Below, in pieces: positions 51,711 to 59,670 of a stretch of DNA of 63,726 nucleotides. The position numbers and the translations under genes are program-made. Each line of letters opens with the position of its first letter. Within the stretch, counting starts at the first letter, position 1. The notes beneath the pieces were generated by a model, which was not told the origin of the DNA, searched no databases, and worked only from the letters and a program-made list of their open reading frames with translations. Source of the stretch: Streptomyces blattellae (GTDB lineage Bacteria > Actinomycetota > Actinomycetes > Streptomycetales > Streptomycetaceae); the NCBI RefSeq assembly GCF_009709555.1, contig NZ_WJBG01000174.1, positions 1-63,726 of the forward strand. Direction: 5' to 3'.

Positions 51711-52660
51711 ATGGTGGGCGACTGGCGCGTTCGGGTACGAGGTCCCGGCGGGGAAGGCCTGTGCGGTGCCGGGGTACTCATCGGCTGCGGCCGGATCCTG
51801 ACGTGCGCCCATGTCGTGACCGAGGCCCTGGGGCGCCCCGCGGAGCAGCGGTTCCTGCCGGCGGCACGGTACTGGTGGACTTCGCACCGTCCGGCGACGC
51901 CCGACCGCGGCCGGCGCGGACGGTCGACGGCGGCTGGTTCCCGGCCCGGGCCACGTCCGGCGACATCGCGGTCCTGGAACTCGGACCGGACGGCCCGCCC
52001 GCCGAGGCACGTCCGGCGGCCCTGTTCGCGGGCGACGGCGCGCACCCGGCCGAGGTGAGCGTCTACGGCCATCCGCGCCCCGGGCTCGGTGACGGGGTGT
52101 GGGTCGAGGTGACCGCGACCGGGCGCGGCGGGCCGAACCCGGCGTGGCGGCAACTGGACGGCCGGGTGCACGGCGTGGCGATCCAGCGGGGGTTCAGCGG
52201 GGCCGGGGTGTGGGACCGCGGCCTCGGCGGTGTCATCGGCCTCGTCGTCGCCGCCTACGGCTCGTCCGTCGAGCGGGTCGCCTGGATGTTCCCGCTGGCC
52301 GCCATGGCGCGCGAGTGGACACCGCTCGCCGCCCTGCTCACCCCGGGGGAACCGGAGGCGCCGGAACTGACGGCGCGTCAATGTGCCGAGCTGGCACGGC
52401 TGATCGCCGCCATACCGAGGTTCGGGACGCTCGGCGGCCGACAGGACCTGGTCTCGCTGCTGCGCCCGGAGATCGGCTCGGCGGTGGCCGAACGCCCGGA
52501 ATCGCACGCGCACTTGTACCACGTGGTGCGTACGAGCTCGGACTACAAGGGAGGACTGGACGAACTCATCGGCGCTGTAAGGACCTTGGTGGGCGACTCG
52601 CGTGCCGTCCGGTCGATCGCCGCCGAGCTGCGGCGCTTTGCGGAGGAGGGGCGCGGGTGA
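51711..52660 (+). pseudogene. Trypsin-like serine protease with effector-associated domain 2 (frameshifted)
   Basis: ATG 51711 (after GGAGGGGGG) starts GAGVLIGCGRILTCAHVVTE with the catalytic His, then the frame is lost near 51860 by one base. In another frame the protein resumes as GTVLVDFAPSGDARPR, with the Asp strand SGDIAVLELGPDG, the catalytic Ser region IQRGFSGAGVWDRGLGGVIG, and a C-terminal effector-associated domain 2 (CAELARLIAAIPRFGTLGGR to YKGGLDELIGAVRTLVGDS). All three catalytic residues survive, so a recent mutation or a sequencing error must be considered. The domain type belongs to predicted NLR-like and conflict systems of bacteria. Confidence 0.8.
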
Positions 52661-52724
52661 CAGGAGATTCGACACTCTGCATGGCCGAACCTGTCCACGC
52701 CTGGATGCCTTACGGGAAAACGGG

Positions 52725-53510
52725 ATGGCGGACACAACCGACGACCCATCGGACTGGGTGCGTACCAGCAGACTCGTGGAGGTTCTGGAACGCACCAGAC
52801 CCATGGGGGATCCGGATCTACGACGCCAGTGTCTGGAGGTGGCGGGGAGCCGGCTGAACATCGAGCTGGCAGGGCTCGTACTGCAGGGCGTCAACACGCG
52901 AAGCCAGCTCTACGACGCCGTACGGCTCCTGGGTGACATCCCCGGCGGCCTCACGGTGCTGGCCGAGACCATCCGCTTCTTCGCGCCCGGCGCCCGCTCC
53001 ACGGAGGCGTTCCATCACCTGGTCTGCTCGACCTTCGTGCAGCCCACGCTGGCGGAGGCCGAACTACGGGAGATCCGGGGCCTGTTGCGGCAGGCTCCCA
53101 AGGTGCCGGTCGGCCGGATCCACCGGGCGGCACGGGGCAGTTACGAACGGCTTCCCCCTGGGCACGAGGACATCGTCCTGGCCTTCGACCATCTGACGGA
53201 GGCGAACGCGCGGGCGGACGGCCTGTTCCCGTTCATGGTGTACGTCGAGTGCGTCGCCGCGCTCGCCCCGGATCACCTGGCCAGGCGGCTGCGCCGGTGG
53301 AACGCTACGGTCGCCGACAGCCTGGGCCTGCGCGACGCACTGGACGCGTTACGGGCCGACCTCGTGCCCGTACGGCCCGAGCACACCGAGGGCATCGCCT
53401 ACCTCGCGATCCAGATCGAACGGGGCGACGTGGACGACGGCGACGGATACGACGGATACCTGGTGTCCTCGTGGACGAAGGAGAGCGTCTCCTCCCCGGC
53501 CCGCCCGGAC
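52725..53510 (+). pseudogene. EAD2/VMAP-like conflict-system protein, 3'-truncated
   Basis: ATG 52725 opens with an effector-associated domain (SRLVEVLERTRPMGDPDLRR; GVNTRSQLYDAVRLLGDIPG; GGLTVLAETIRFF) related to the one on the protease next door, so the two could bind by homotypic contact. It continues with a VMAP-like middle and the start of the C-terminal region (LAFDHLTEANARADGLFPFM; GIAYLAIQIERGDVDDGDGY; LVSSWTKE). Near 53500 the similarity ends; the frame then runs through antisense sequence of the opposite gene to 53858. The C-terminal part was evidently deleted. Confidence 0.7.
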
Positions 53511-54222
53511 TTCCTGGGCTCTGCCCGCCCCGCGTGGCCCGCACCTGCGGGAGCGGGCGCCAGTCGGCCAACGGCGACTCCAGGGACTCCGGCAGCAGCA
53601 CACACGTCCCTCGGGGCGAGACGACGGCAACGCTGCCGGCTCCTCGGCCCGCCCCTCGCACGGTCGCGACGTAGGGTCGCGTGCCGCCGGCGTCGGCGCG
53701 TGGCAGCCGGACCGTCCCCAGCGACGGCAGGTGCAGCATGCCGCCGTCCTGCACGGGCACCTGGGCGTGGAACTCCACACCGGCTCGGACAGCGGCGGCG
53801 GCTGCCAGGGTGTGGAAGTACCCGACCTCCGTCCACAAGGGGATGGCGCTGGATCTGACGCCCCGCAGGCGCCGTAGTACGTGAGCGGCCCAGACCCCGG
53901 TGGAAGGATGCATCAGTGTGGTGTCGAAGGCCCCCGGGTTCTCGTACTGCACCCGGCTGAGCAGCTTCCAGGCGGAGTGCGCCGAAGGCAGCGGCCCCAT
54001 CGAGGCGGGATCGGCCGCAACGGCTTCGAGCACCATTCGGATCAGGACGAGGCGCTTGCTCTTCTGCCCCTTACGCAGCAGTCCGAGGGTTTCACTGTCG
54101 CCTCCGCCCGCGGACAACTGGACGAAGGACTCCACCGGCAGCCGATGTATATCGCCGGGACCTTCCTGGATTTCAGTGAAAGAGGAAGCGGAAGGTAACC
54201 GTGGTTGATGCTTCTTCCTCAA
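53510..54222 (-). pseudogene. N-terminal fragment of an HExxH-type peptide beta-hydroxylase (FxSxx-associated)
   Basis: About 235 codons with the N-terminal pattern of the HEXXH-motif RiPP-modifying family: HRLPVESFVQLSAGGGD, RLVLIRMVLEAVAADP, LMHPSTGVWAAHVLRRLRG, LAAAAAVRAGVEFHAQVP, GMLHLPSLGTVRLP, RGTCVLLPESLESPLADWRP. The sequence breaks off near 53510, before any HExxH is reached, exactly where the convergent VMAP-like gene breaks off. The start (TTG 54222) is uncertain. It follows the FxSxx-like precursor gene on the same strand, the normal order in such clusters. Confidence 0.7.
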
Positions 54223-54280
54223 CTCGTGGCCTCCAGTCGGGGCAGCGAAGCTGATCTCGCCGAGGAGCCGACAGAGCCGT

Positions 54281-54460
54281 TCAGCAGTTGCTACTGCCAG
54301 TCGGCGCCGCGGCCGTCAACGGCACCGGCAGATCGACCTGAAGGAGAATGCGCCGCACCGACCGATCAAGGTCTCCCGAAGGACACAGCATCAGTTCGTC
54401 CAGGGACAGATCGGCCACGTTCACCAGTTCCGTCGTGATGTCGTGCTCCGCGCGTTCCAT
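54281..54460 (-). CDS. FxSxx-COOH-like RiPP precursor lacking the Phe
   Basis: 59 aa. The leader VNVADLSLDELMLCPSGDL then SVRRILLQVDL follows the FxSxx-COOH (FxsA) family, whose members normally end F-x-S-x-x. Here the end is PTGSSNC: Ser is at position -3 as required but the residue at -5 is Gly instead of Phe. Loss of the crosslinked Phe, and two cysteines not usual for the family, suggest a non-functional or redirected precursor. ATG 54460; it lies between the Trypco1 gene and the truncated hydroxylase, with no radical SAM partner (FxsB) in the window. Confidence 0.65.
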   Translation of the reverse strand: MERAEHDITTELVNVADLSLDELMLCPSGDLDRSVRRILLQVDLPVPLTAAAPTGSSNC

Positions 54461-54891
54461 CCGACCAAACCCGCTGTGTGGTAGGGCCCTTGACGGGCCG
54501 CACCTCCCATGATGCCCGTGTACGGACAACGAGGGAAGGGGACCCTCTCCTGAAGGCCGGAGTCACTCGTCCCGGGGGCACGGCTCCACTCCAGCGTCAC
54601 CACGAAGTTGGCCTCCGTGGCCCCGCGGGCGACGATCACCCCCGCCTCCGCCGACAGCTTGATACCGAACTCGACGCACACCCGGTCCGGTGTCTGCGGA
54701 AGGTGCCGCAGCTTCTCCCACACCGCGGCGGCGACCGGACGGATCCTGTCGAGGGACTGCTGGAGGCTCTCCTGGGCGACGGCCGCTACCTGCCCGGGCC
54801 GGGCGACCCGGACGATGCCGTCGGTCTCCTCCGACACCTCGACCCGGACGGACTCACCGCCGTCGACCGGAACCTCGATCACATACGACAC
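54421..54891 (-). CDS. Trypco1/CU044_2847 family protein
   Basis: GTG 54891 begins VSYVIEVPVDGGESVRVEVS and continues with AAVAQESLQQSLDRIRPVAA, RVCVEFGIKLSAEAGVIVAR and FVVTLEWSR, the trypsin-co-occurring domain 1 family. These small proteins accompany trypsin-EAD and VMAP proteins in conflict-type loci. The usual product is about 105-120 aa; here the frame continues for some 50 non-conserved residues and overlaps the precursor gene by 40 bases, so the original stop was probably lost. Its promoter region is 54892-55146, which contains no other gene. Confidence 0.8.
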   Translation of the reverse strand: MSYVIEVPVDGGESVRVEVSEETDGIVRVARPGQVAAVAQESLQQSLDRIRPVAAAVWEKLRHLPQTPDRVCVEFGIKLSAEAGVIVARGATEANFVVTLEWSRAPGTSDSGLQERVPFPRCPYTGIMGGAARQGPYHTAGLVGWNARSTTSRRNW

Positions 54892-55173
54892 GACGCCCCC
54901 ATTCCTGCCCGTTGAATCGGACCGAACCAGCAGGAGAATAGGGCGCGTCCTGCCCCGCATGTGTCAGATCCGGGCCTGGCGCGGGGCGGCGGCACCGGCG
55001 AGGTCAGCTCAAGCCGAGCCGGCTGCCCGGCCCGGTGCACCACCGGGCCGTGAACGGCGCCGGAGCGATCGCCCCGTGCACACCCGGAACCTCCGCGGCC
55101 GGCACGCCTCACTCCACTTGCGGGGACTCCGGCCCGCACATCGGCCTTGAGTGACCATCATCACGGAACGGAC

Positions 55174-56178
55174 GTGCTGGTGTTGCACGTTGGCACGGGC
55201 GTGAGGGCTGAACACGTACTGGTGGTCTCGTTACGCAAGTCGGGGACACACCTCCTCAAGGAGGTGCTGGCAGGGCTCGGGTACGCCCTGAACGGCGCGG
55301 TGTCGTCGGCCGGTGCCGAGCCGCGTCCGCTCGGCAGGCGGACGGCCCTGCGCGTGCTCGGCGCGGTGTACACGCCGGACGAGATCGCCGCGCTGAAGCG
55401 GTCCACGGACCGCCCGGCCGTCGACCGCGCCATCAGCCGGGCCGTCACGGTACTCAACCGCGCCTGGTCGGTGCGACTCGGTATGCCCCGTACCGCGGCG
55501 GTCGACAGCGATCCGGAGACGGATCGGCTCACAGCCAGAGAGCTTTCCCGGCAGTCGGGTTACCGGTTCAGTGACACCCCGGGCGGTGTTTGCTGGGTCA
55601 CCCACGACCTCGATCTGGCTCGGGTGGACGAGAACTTCCTGCTGGAGTGGACCGGCAACGACAGCCCGAAGATCATTCTCAACTACCGGGACCCCCGGGA
55701 CGTTCTTCTGTCCATGGTGAACTTCCTCGTCGAGAAGGACGCCGGAAGGCTCGGCAAATTCCCGGCCCACGTCGTCTACGGCGACATCCTCAAATCGGTC
55801 CAGGACCCGCGCGACCGCATCGGTATCGCGCTCACGGACCCCGGCTTCCCCGGTGGTGACTCGTTCGAGCGGGCACTGTGGCTGCTGCGCCACCCAAGGG
55901 TCTGCAAGGTGTCGTTCGAGGCGCTCGTCGGCCCGGAAGGCGGTGGCTCGGCGACCGCCCGGACGGGGGAGATAAAAAAGATCACCGACTTCCTGGGCCT
56001 CTCCGACGACATGGACTCCACCGGCCGGGAAGCGCTCGCCCACCGGATATTCAACCGGGACTCCTACACGTTCCGCAGCGGCCGGACGGGCGCCTGGCGC
56101 GAGCACTTCACACCGGAACACCACACGCTGTTCGAGCGGCGCTACGGACACGTACGGCGACAGTACGGCTATGGGTAA
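55174..56178 (+). CDS. PAPS-dependent sulfotransferase of a putative RiPP pathway
   Basis: About 334 aa. PAPS-binding features of the Sulfotransfer_1 fold: the 5'-phosphosulfate loop LVVSLRKSGTHLLKEVL, the 3'-phosphate site IILNYRDPRDVLLSMVNFL, a fold-typical Ser/Phe strand (VCKVSFEALVG) and the C-terminal RSGRTGAWREHFTPEHH, which matches the R-x-G-x2-G-x-W-x2-H-F motif of the family. A middle part (DNA 55330-55490) has a second, diverged copy at 59355-59493. Start uncertain: TTG 55147, GTG 55174 (GGA 6 bases upstream, chosen) or GTG 55201. It lies 72 bases before the small peptide gene and might sulfate its Tyr residues (inference). Confidence 0.85.
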   Translation: MLVLHVGTGVRAEHVLVVSLRKSGTHLLKEVLAGLGYALNGAVSSAGAEPRPLGRRTALRVLGAVYTPDEIAALKRSTDRPAVDRAISRAVTVLNRAWSVRLGMPRTAAVDSDPETDRLTARELSRQSGYRFSDTPGGVCWVTHDLDLARVDENFLLEWTGNDSPKIILNYRDPRDVLLSMVNFLVEKDAGRLGKFPAHVVYGDILKSVQDPRDRIGIALTDPGFPGGDSFERALWLLRHPRVCKVSFEALVGPEGGGSATARTGEIKKITDFLGLSDDMDSTGREALAHRIFNRDSYTFRSGRTGAWREHFTPEHHTLFERRYGHVRRQYGYG

Positions 56179-56250
56179 AGCCCACCACGGATTCCGGAGG
56201 GCGCAACCTCCGGACAAGGAAAGCACCTACGAAAAAGAGAGGGAACAATC

Positions 56251-56388
56251 ATGAACGCTACACTGATTCGCCCTGACGTCGAGGAGTCGGAGATCACGAG
56301 CGACGTCCTCTCCGAGACCAGCGAGTTCGCCGCCGCCCTGGAAGAGGCCACGGCCGAGAGCGCGTCCCTGTACATCTACACGCAGTGA
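56251..56388 (+). CDS. Putative RiPP precursor peptide with acidic leader and Tyr-Ile-Tyr C-terminus
   Basis: 45 aa, a gene too short for most gene finders, with a strong site (AGAGGGA) 7 bases before ATG 56251. The N-terminal part (MNATLIRPDVEESEITSDVL) and middle (SETSEFAAALEEAT) hold nine Glu/Asp and only one basic residue, as in RiPP leaders. The end is AESASLYIYTQ, with two Tyr, Ser and Thr as possible modification sites and no Cys or Gly. It sits between a sulfotransferase and an FAD oxidoreductase and is followed at 56439 by a perfect terminator. I know no family with this sequence; the precursor role is inferred from size, composition and context. Confidence 0.6.
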   Translation: MNATLIRPDVEESEITSDVLSETSEFAAALEEATAESASLYIYTQ

Positions 56389-56438
56389 TGGGGTAACGGC
56401 CCCCGTCTGCCGCCCTGTAGTACTGGGGAACGTATGAA

Positions 56439-56469
56439 CCCCGTCGGCATGGCCACCATGCCGACGGGG
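56439..56469 (+). terminator. Strong hairpin after the peptide gene
   Basis: A perfect 14-bp stem, CCCCGTCGGCATGG (56439-56452) with CCATGCCGACGGGG (56456-56469), loop CCA. Placed 50 bases after the peptide stop and 70 before the oxidoreductase, it would let the precursor be made in excess, as is common in RiPP clusters. Confidence 0.85.
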
Positions 56470-56540
56470 CCGGTACGTTCGCGGAGCCCGCCTGCCGTGC
56501 CGGGTCGCGTCAGGCTCCCGATGACTCTTGAGGGAGAAGT

Positions 56541-58013
56541 GTGACCAGCTACGACATCGTCATCGCGGGAAATGGAATTCTCGGATGCGCAACCGCCTTG
56601 GAGCTGATACGCAGAGACAACAGCCTCAGGGTCGCAGTCATCGGCCCGGAACGGCGTACGGGCGGTGCCACCGTAGCGGCGGGAGCAATGCTCAACTGCA
56701 TTGCAGAAGTCAACCACCGAACATTGTCAACGGCGGCCGGAAAAGCGAAGCTCGAAATTTCGATCCGCGCCATGGGAGAGTGGCCGGAATGGCTGGAAAG
56801 CCTTGACTGCGAGCTGTCGCCGACATGTCGACTCGCCATCCGAAACGGCACGTATGTCATTTTGAACAACCGGGCAGGGAGACTGGACAGTCTCAACTAC
56901 CATGCCATTGTCGACGCTGCCGCCCAATATCATCAAAAATTGGAGCACGTGCCTTCCGGGGACGTACCGCATCTGAAGCCCGGGGTGGACGCCCGACCGC
57001 TGGGCGCCATCTATCTTCCCGATGAAGGAGCTATAGACGCACGCCAGGTTCTCGACGCGGTCGTATCTGTGGCGAAGCGAAAGGGAGTGGCCTTCCTGGA
57101 CGACTCCGTCGTCGGCTGGAAGCGGGAAAACAGCCTGGTGAGCTGCGCCATCACGGCCTCCGGTGAAGAGATTCAGGCGGACCGCTTCCTGATAGCGGCC
57201 GGCGCGGTGAGTCGCTCGCTGCTGGAAGAACTGGAGGACTGCGATGCGATGCCCCTCCAACCCGTACTCGCCAGCAAGGGGGTAGCGGTAACGTCCTCGG
57301 GGACAGGCTCCGGAGCGGAGCACGTGGTGCGCACGCCAAACCGCGCGGGCGGGTGCGGCCTCCATATGGTCCCGGGGAGTGACGGCACGGTGTACCTGGG
57401 CGCCACCGGAGATCTGATGATGCAACCCGACGAATTCCAGACCATCGGTAGCGTGCGCTTTCTGATCAACGCGATGGATCAATTCGACAAGCGCCTTTTC
57501 CGGAGCAGGGTAATACAATGGCACATAGGGAACAGGCCGTTGACTCTTGACGGGTTCCCGCTTGTCGGACGAGTCTGGCAGGACAATGTGTGGGTGTTGT
57601 CGGGAACCCATCGGGACGGTTTCCACTGCGCACCGCTGCTGGCACGTCACACGGCGGACAGCATGCTTGGAGGAATCGGGATCCTCGGAGATCACTGCTT
57701 CACCCCGCTGCGACCGCCGCTCAGAACCATGAGTCGCGAGGATGCGATCGAAGAACTTTCCCTGCATCTGGTGTCTCAGTTCTACGAGAACTCCGGAAAA
57801 TCACCGGCATATTCGGAAGTGTCCGAGACCCTGGAAAAGCAGTACCGAACTCGTGCGCATGAGACCTATGCCGAACTGGAAATCGACTTCGGGCTTGGTC
57901 CCGACATTCTGGGACTGTTGACCTGGGCAGCGGACCGGGAAGCCAAAATCGGCTACTTCCGGGAGTATTTCCAGCGCGTCAGCCGCGCCGTCCAGGTCCA
58001 CCGCTTGAGGTGA
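56541..58013 (+). CDS. FAD-dependent oxidoreductase (DAO/glycine-oxidase superfamily)
   Basis: 490 aa. The FAD-binding start is YDIVIAGNGILGCATALELI, with GGATVAAGAMLNCIAE as second FAD contact, and the C-terminal DAO signature NRPLTLDGFPLVGRVWQDNV then LSGTHRDGFHCAPLLARHTA. The family oxidises amines, amino acids or thioethers. An unusual helical tail of about 90 residues (AIEELSLHLVSQFYENSGKS onward) follows the core and could bind a peptide. Base composition is clearly poorer in GC, and codons ending in A/T more frequent, than in neighbouring genes, pointing to transfer. GTG 56541 after AGGGAG. It converges on the MFS gene with 5 bases between stops. Confidence 0.88.
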   Translation: MTSYDIVIAGNGILGCATALELIRRDNSLRVAVIGPERRTGGATVAAGAMLNCIAEVNHRTLSTAAGKAKLEISIRAMGEWPEWLESLDCELSPTCRLAIRNGTYVILNNRAGRLDSLNYHAIVDAAAQYHQKLEHVPSGDVPHLKPGVDARPLGAIYLPDEGAIDARQVLDAVVSVAKRKGVAFLDDSVVGWKRENSLVSCAITASGEEIQADRFLIAAGAVSRSLLEELEDCDAMPLQPVLASKGVAVTSSGTGSGAEHVVRTPNRAGGCGLHMVPGSDGTVYLGATGDLMMQPDEFQTIGSVRFLINAMDQFDKRLFRSRVIQWHIGNRPLTLDGFPLVGRVWQDNVWVLSGTHRDGFHCAPLLARHTADSMLGGIGILGDHCFTPLRPPLRTMSREDAIEELSLHLVSQFYENSGKSPAYSEVSETLEKQYRTRAHETYAELEIDFGLGPDILGLLTWAADREAKIGYFREYFQRVSRAVQVHRLR

Positions 58014-58018
58014 CGCCT

Positions 58019-59260
58019 CTACCCGCTCTGGGACAGACGCTCCTGAACCGGAGTCGGCTGTCCCACGGCACGTATGGAGCGCAGGAACGCCGTCGGCACG
58101 GCCACCAGGACAAGCAGGGCAGCCGCCCCGACCAGTACGGCCGTGGAGCCTGCCGTCTGTGCCAGTTGCCCGGCCAGCGCGTAACCGGCAGGCAGGCTCA
58201 GCAGGGTGACCAGCCCGCCGTACGAACTGACCCGGGACATCAGGTCATGCGGTATCAGGCTCTGGACGGTGGTGGCCCACACCGTGTTGACGTACGCCGT
58301 GCCCACCATCCCGAGTCCCGCGGCGAGCCCTACGACCGGGGCCGCCGCGCCTGCCGCGAGGGCCAGCAGCGGTGCGGAACCGAAGACCAGCAGCAGGTGG
58401 CCGGCCGACAGCGGCCTGTTCGGCACCCAGCGGGCCGCGAGGACAGCCCCGGCCACCGCCCCGACAGCTCCGGCCGCCGACACCGCACCCCACGCGGACG
58501 CCCCTCCCACAAGGAGGGGCCCCAGCACGTACAACGGCGCCGAGGCCAGGTTGTAGGCGGACTGCACCAGCAACCCCGTCACGTACCAACGTCTCGATAT
58601 GACCTCCCGCCAACCGGCGGCGAGCTCGGTCCACATGGCGCGGCGGACGTCTGTGGTCCGGGTGCGCGGCAGCCGAAGCCGTGCCAGGCATACGGCGCTC
58701 ACCAGGAAGGTGGCTCCATCGATCGCATACACCCAGCCCGGCCCGGCCACGGCGACCAGCACCCCGGCGAGCAGCGGCCCGGCCACGCGGGACGCGCTCT
58801 GTGACATGCCCAGCATCGCGTTGGCACGCCGGAGCTCGTCCGTACGGCCTTTGCCGACGATCTCCGGCACGATTCCGGTGAGTGCGGGTCGGTACACCGC
58901 CGACACGGCTCCGTACGCGACAGCCGCGGTCAGCAGCATCCACATCCGCGCGGCACCGCCGAGGAGCAGGAAAGCCATCGTGAACTGCACTGATGCCTGA
59001 GCCAGATCGCTCACCAACAGCATCCGGCGGCGCGGCAGCCGGTCCGCCAGGACTCCGCCGACCAGTGTGAGAGCGACCCGGACGACCATGGACACGCCCA
59101 GCACGGTCCCGATGTCCGCCGCTGACCCGCCGAGCGAGACGACCGCGAAGACGAGGGCCACATTGACCAGCCCGTCACCGGTGAGGGAAATGGTGCGCGC
59201 GGCCCAGAAGAGGGAGAAAGCCGGGCTTACGCGGCGTCGGGGACGGCGGAGACTGATCAT
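58019..59260 (-). CDS. MFS exporter (putative RiPP/natural-product exporter)
   Basis: 413 aa, twelve membrane segments. The loop 2-3 motif is GGVLADRLPRRRMLLVSDLA, and SAVYRPALTGIVPEIVGKGR with NAMLGMSQSASRVAGPLLAG are typical of the MFS_3-type efflux proteins found in natural-product clusters. ATG 59260 lacks a ribosome-binding site but overlaps (ATGA) the stop of the frame that carries the sulfotransferase fragment upstream, so it is probably translated by coupling from it. It lies tail to tail with the FAD oxidoreductase and is the likely export partner of the peptide product. Confidence 0.85.
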   Translation of the reverse strand: MISLRRPRRRVSPAFSLFWAARTISLTGDGLVNVALVFAVVSLGGSAADIGTVLGVSMVVRVALTLVGGVLADRLPRRRMLLVSDLAQASVQFTMAFLLLGGAARMWMLLTAAVAYGAVSAVYRPALTGIVPEIVGKGRTDELRRANAMLGMSQSASRVAGPLLAGVLVAVAGPGWVYAIDGATFLVSAVCLARLRLPRTRTTDVRRAMWTELAAGWREVISRRWYVTGLLVQSAYNLASAPLYVLGPLLVGGASAWGAVSAAGAVGAVAGAVLAARWVPNRPLSAGHLLLVFGSAPLLALAAGAAAPVVGLAAGLGMVGTAYVNTVWATTVQSLIPHDLMSRVSSYGGLVTLLSLPAGYALAGQLAQTAGSTAVLVGAAALLVLVAVPTAFLRSIRAVGQPTPVQERLSQSG

Positions 59261-59354
59261 GCGGCGACGACGAAGGAGAAGGAGGAGCAGCCGGGACTCA
59301 CGGGCAGGTGGCCAGTGCCCCCCACCCACACCGCACGGTGGTCGCAGCCGGGAC

Positions 59355-59493
59355 CTGGTACGCGCCAGGCGCGGTTGAGTACCGTGCCGGCCCGGCCGAT
59401 GACGCGGCCGACGGCCGGGCGGTCCGTGCACCGCTTCAACACGGCGATCCCGTCCGGCGTGTACACCGCACCCAGTGCACGCAGGGCCATCCT
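59355..59493 (-). pseudogene. Inverted fragment of a second sulfotransferase gene
   Basis: About 46 codons, MALRALGAVYTPDGIAVLKR followed by CTDRPAVGRVIGRAGTVLNR, match residues about 50-95 of the sulfotransferase at 55174 (ALRVLGAVYTPDEIAALKRS) at roughly 70-75 percent. There is no PAPS-binding part on either side. It reads on the minus strand into the MFS gene, whereas the intact copy is on the plus strand. The pair therefore brackets the peptide, oxidase and exporter genes as an inverted, unequal duplication. Confidence 0.75.
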
Positions 59494-59568
59494 CCCCCGC
59501 TCCCGCTCCCGCTCAGGTGGGCGTAGCAGCCCCGACACGCAGGGCCAACCCAATCCAGACGAAGGGCC

Positions 59569-59670
59569 TCAGCCAAGGACGTAGGTCTCATCACCGAAGT
59601 CAGCGACGATCTTCAGCTTGCCACCGAGCGCCTTGACGTAGGCGGCCAGGGTGTCGACCTCTCGCAGCTG
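59569..59670 (-). pseudogene. C-terminal remnant of an XRE-family antitoxin
   Basis: The last 33 codons only: LREVDTLAAYVKALGGKLKI then VADFGDETYVLG-stop (TGA at 59569-59571). This is the conserved tail of HigA-type XRE antitoxins. The HTH part and any toxin gene are missing; upstream DNA belongs to a phage lysin read from the other strand, so a recombination junction lies near 59665. Confidence 0.65.

Noticed and set aside
53880..54208. Plus-strand frames in 53880-54208
   Set aside because: They are antisense to the HExxH-type fragment, whose minus-strand reading has clear family features.
56434..56544. A second small peptide gene (36 aa) after the precursor
   Set aside because: Its first 12 codons are the terminator hairpin itself, it lacks a ribosome-binding site and it overlaps the oxidoreductase start.
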